Of a stretch of DNA of 7,043 bases, positions 6,489 through 7,043 are shown one piece after another. Source of the DNA: CAVPMW01 sp963706515 (GTDB taxonomy: Bacteria; Chloroflexota; Anaerolineae; Anaerolineales; UBA4823). The stretch spans positions 1 to 7,043 of the forward strand of contig CAVPMW010000026.1 of assembly GCA_963706515.1 (NCBI GenBank). Reading direction: 5' to 3'. A model generated the notes under the pieces. It was not told the DNA's origin. It saw only the letters and a program-made list of their open reading frames with translations, and did not search any database. Within the stretch, counting starts at the first letter, position 1, and every line of letters starts with the position of its first letter. Position numbers and translations under genes: made by a program.

Positions 6489-6506
6489 AGGGTGAAATAC
6501 CCTTCC
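6489..6506 (-). promoter_or_regulatory. ribosome binding site of the Nudix gene, partly inside a small hairpin
   Basis: GGAAGGG (6506-6500) is the Shine-Dalgarno site, but it lies 11 nt from the ATG, longer than usual. AGGGT (6503-6499) pairs with ACCCT (6493-6489) around a 5-nt loop, and the ATG follows at once. The hairpin would hide the last part of the Shine-Dalgarno sequence or, when folded, shorten the effective spacing. Its effect on translation is inference. Confidence 0.45.
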
Positions 6507-6528
6507 GCAAGATTTGTAATAGTCCAAA

Positions 6529-6537
6529 ATCCTATCA
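6529..6537 (-). promoter_or_regulatory. weak extended -10 candidate for the Nudix operon
   Basis: On the minus strand TGATAGGAT (6537-6529) combines a TG with a 4-of-6 -10 box. The -35 at 17 nt is ACGGCA, a poor match. It would give a leader of about 34 nt. Confidence 0.25.
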
Positions 6538-6600
6538 AAATAAACGAGCGATGCCGTATCTTTAGCGTATTTAACTGGCGATTACTTAGTTACAGGTTTA

Positions 6601-6609
6601 TGTTAAAAT
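6601..6609 (+). promoter_or_regulatory. extended -10 promoter candidate for the secreted protein gene
   Basis: TGTTAAAAT has TG, one base, then TAAAAT (5 of 6). ATTACT lies 17 nt upstream as a weak -35 (3 of 6). Transcription would start near 6616, giving a leader of about 43 nt to the ATG at 6659. The surrounding 6528-6650 stretch is AT-rich and divergent with the Nudix operon. Confidence 0.4.
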
Positions 6610-6658
6610 AATATTAGAAGATTTTCATAAAATCAAACCTGAATATTCTGGAGGCAAA

Positions 6659-7043
6659 ATGGCGACCAAAGCACGTTTCTCCCGAACGCTGATGGTACTC
6701 CTGGCTCTCATGCTCCTCCTGGCGGTGGAGGTCCTGCCGGCATTGGCAGCAACCGGCAGTGTCAACCTGACAATCACCAACAAAACCGGGGTTGCGGTAC
6801 GCGTAACTCTCAGTGGAGACCGGAACTATTCAATCAACGCTGCTCCCGGAAAGTCGGTGACCCTCATCTCTCCTGGAAATTATACGTTCAGCTACCAGGC
6901 ATGCGGGAAAAACGTTAATAAGAAGCTGAAGATCAGCGGGACAAAGGCGAAAATAAATATCGCTGCCTGTCCTATGGCTACAGTCCGCTTTGAAAATGAT
7001 ACGCATGCCGGAATGACCATGTACCTGCGCGGACCTGCTCCCT
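6659..7043 (+). CDS. secreted protein with repeated beta domains (5' part; runs off window)
   Basis: An open frame from ATG 6659 with GGAGG at 6650-6654, reading to the window edge without a stop; 128 residues are visible. Residues 1-30 form a signal peptide: basic MATKARFSR, hydrophobic LMVLLALMLLLAV, and a probable signal peptidase I site after PALA (A30). The mature part starts with a beta-rich domain (VNLTITNKTGVAVRVTLSG, 35-53) containing an APGKS turn, a PGNYTFSY strand and Cys82. It ends with Cys104, which may form a disulfide with Cys82. At 108 a second copy seems to start: TVRFENDTHAGMTMYLRGP parallels the opening of the first. The protein is likely a multi-domain exported or surface protein. 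I know no function for it. Confidence 0.85.
   Translation, partial: MATKARFSRTLMVLLALMLLLAVEVLPALAATGSVNLTITNKTGVAVRVTLSGDRNYSINAAPGKSVTLISPGNYTFSYQACGKNVNKKLKISGTKAKINIAACPMATVRFENDTHAGMTMYLRGPAP

Noticed and set aside
1..7043. Search for CRISPR arrays, tRNA or rRNA genes, complete insertion sequences, integrases or a phage module.
   Set aside because: No evenly spaced direct repeats, no cloverleaf or rRNA-like sequence, and no transposase or integrase motif were seen on either strand.

Overview
The window reads as ordinary bacterial chromosome, most likely from a Chloroflexota (Anaerolineae-like) organism. This assignment is inference. It rests on gene style: a lipoprotein with a Thr/Pro-rich linker and a DxNxDG repeat, a secreted protein built from Asn-Lys-Thr-Gly beta domains, and a membrane-anchored S45 penicillin acylase. 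There is no rRNA, tRNA, CRISPR array, complete transposon or phage gene to anchor taxonomy.

Layout. (1) 155-1057, minus: an alpha/beta hydrolase of the monoacylglycerol-lipase type. (2) 1058-1514: a divergent intergenic region with a promoter candidate for each side, a 92-nt fold-back element that would lie in the hydrolase 5' leader, and two spaced inverted repeats that may be operators. (3) 1515-4060, plus: a penicillin acylase family Ntn-hydrolase precursor, split by a one-base frameshift near 2220 but otherwise complete in length and motifs. (4) 4120-4740, plus: a lipoprotein with an EF-hand-like DLNGDGRRD segment, apparently made from a leaderless mRNA. (5) 4741-4995: a convergent intergenic region holding several stem-loops. 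(6) 6488-4996, minus: a two-gene operon, a Nudix hydrolase (one-base frameshift near 6250) followed after 4 bp by a nucleotidyltransferase-fold protein whose active-site motif is altered. (7) 6659 to the window end, plus: the start of a secreted protein with repeated beta domains, divergent from the Nudix gene.

The hydrolase, acylase, lipoprotein and secreted protein point to envelope or extracytoplasmic hydrolysis, though the hydrolase itself has no visible export signal. The Nudix/nucleotidyltransferase pair is cytoplasmic and concerns nucleotide-type substrates. I see no single system joining all the genes. The items most worth a second look are the fold-back in the hydrolase leader, the paired inverted repeats before the acylase, the degenerate nucleotidyltransferase motif in the Nudix operon, the structured convergent spacer, and two independent frameshifts that may be sequencing errors.
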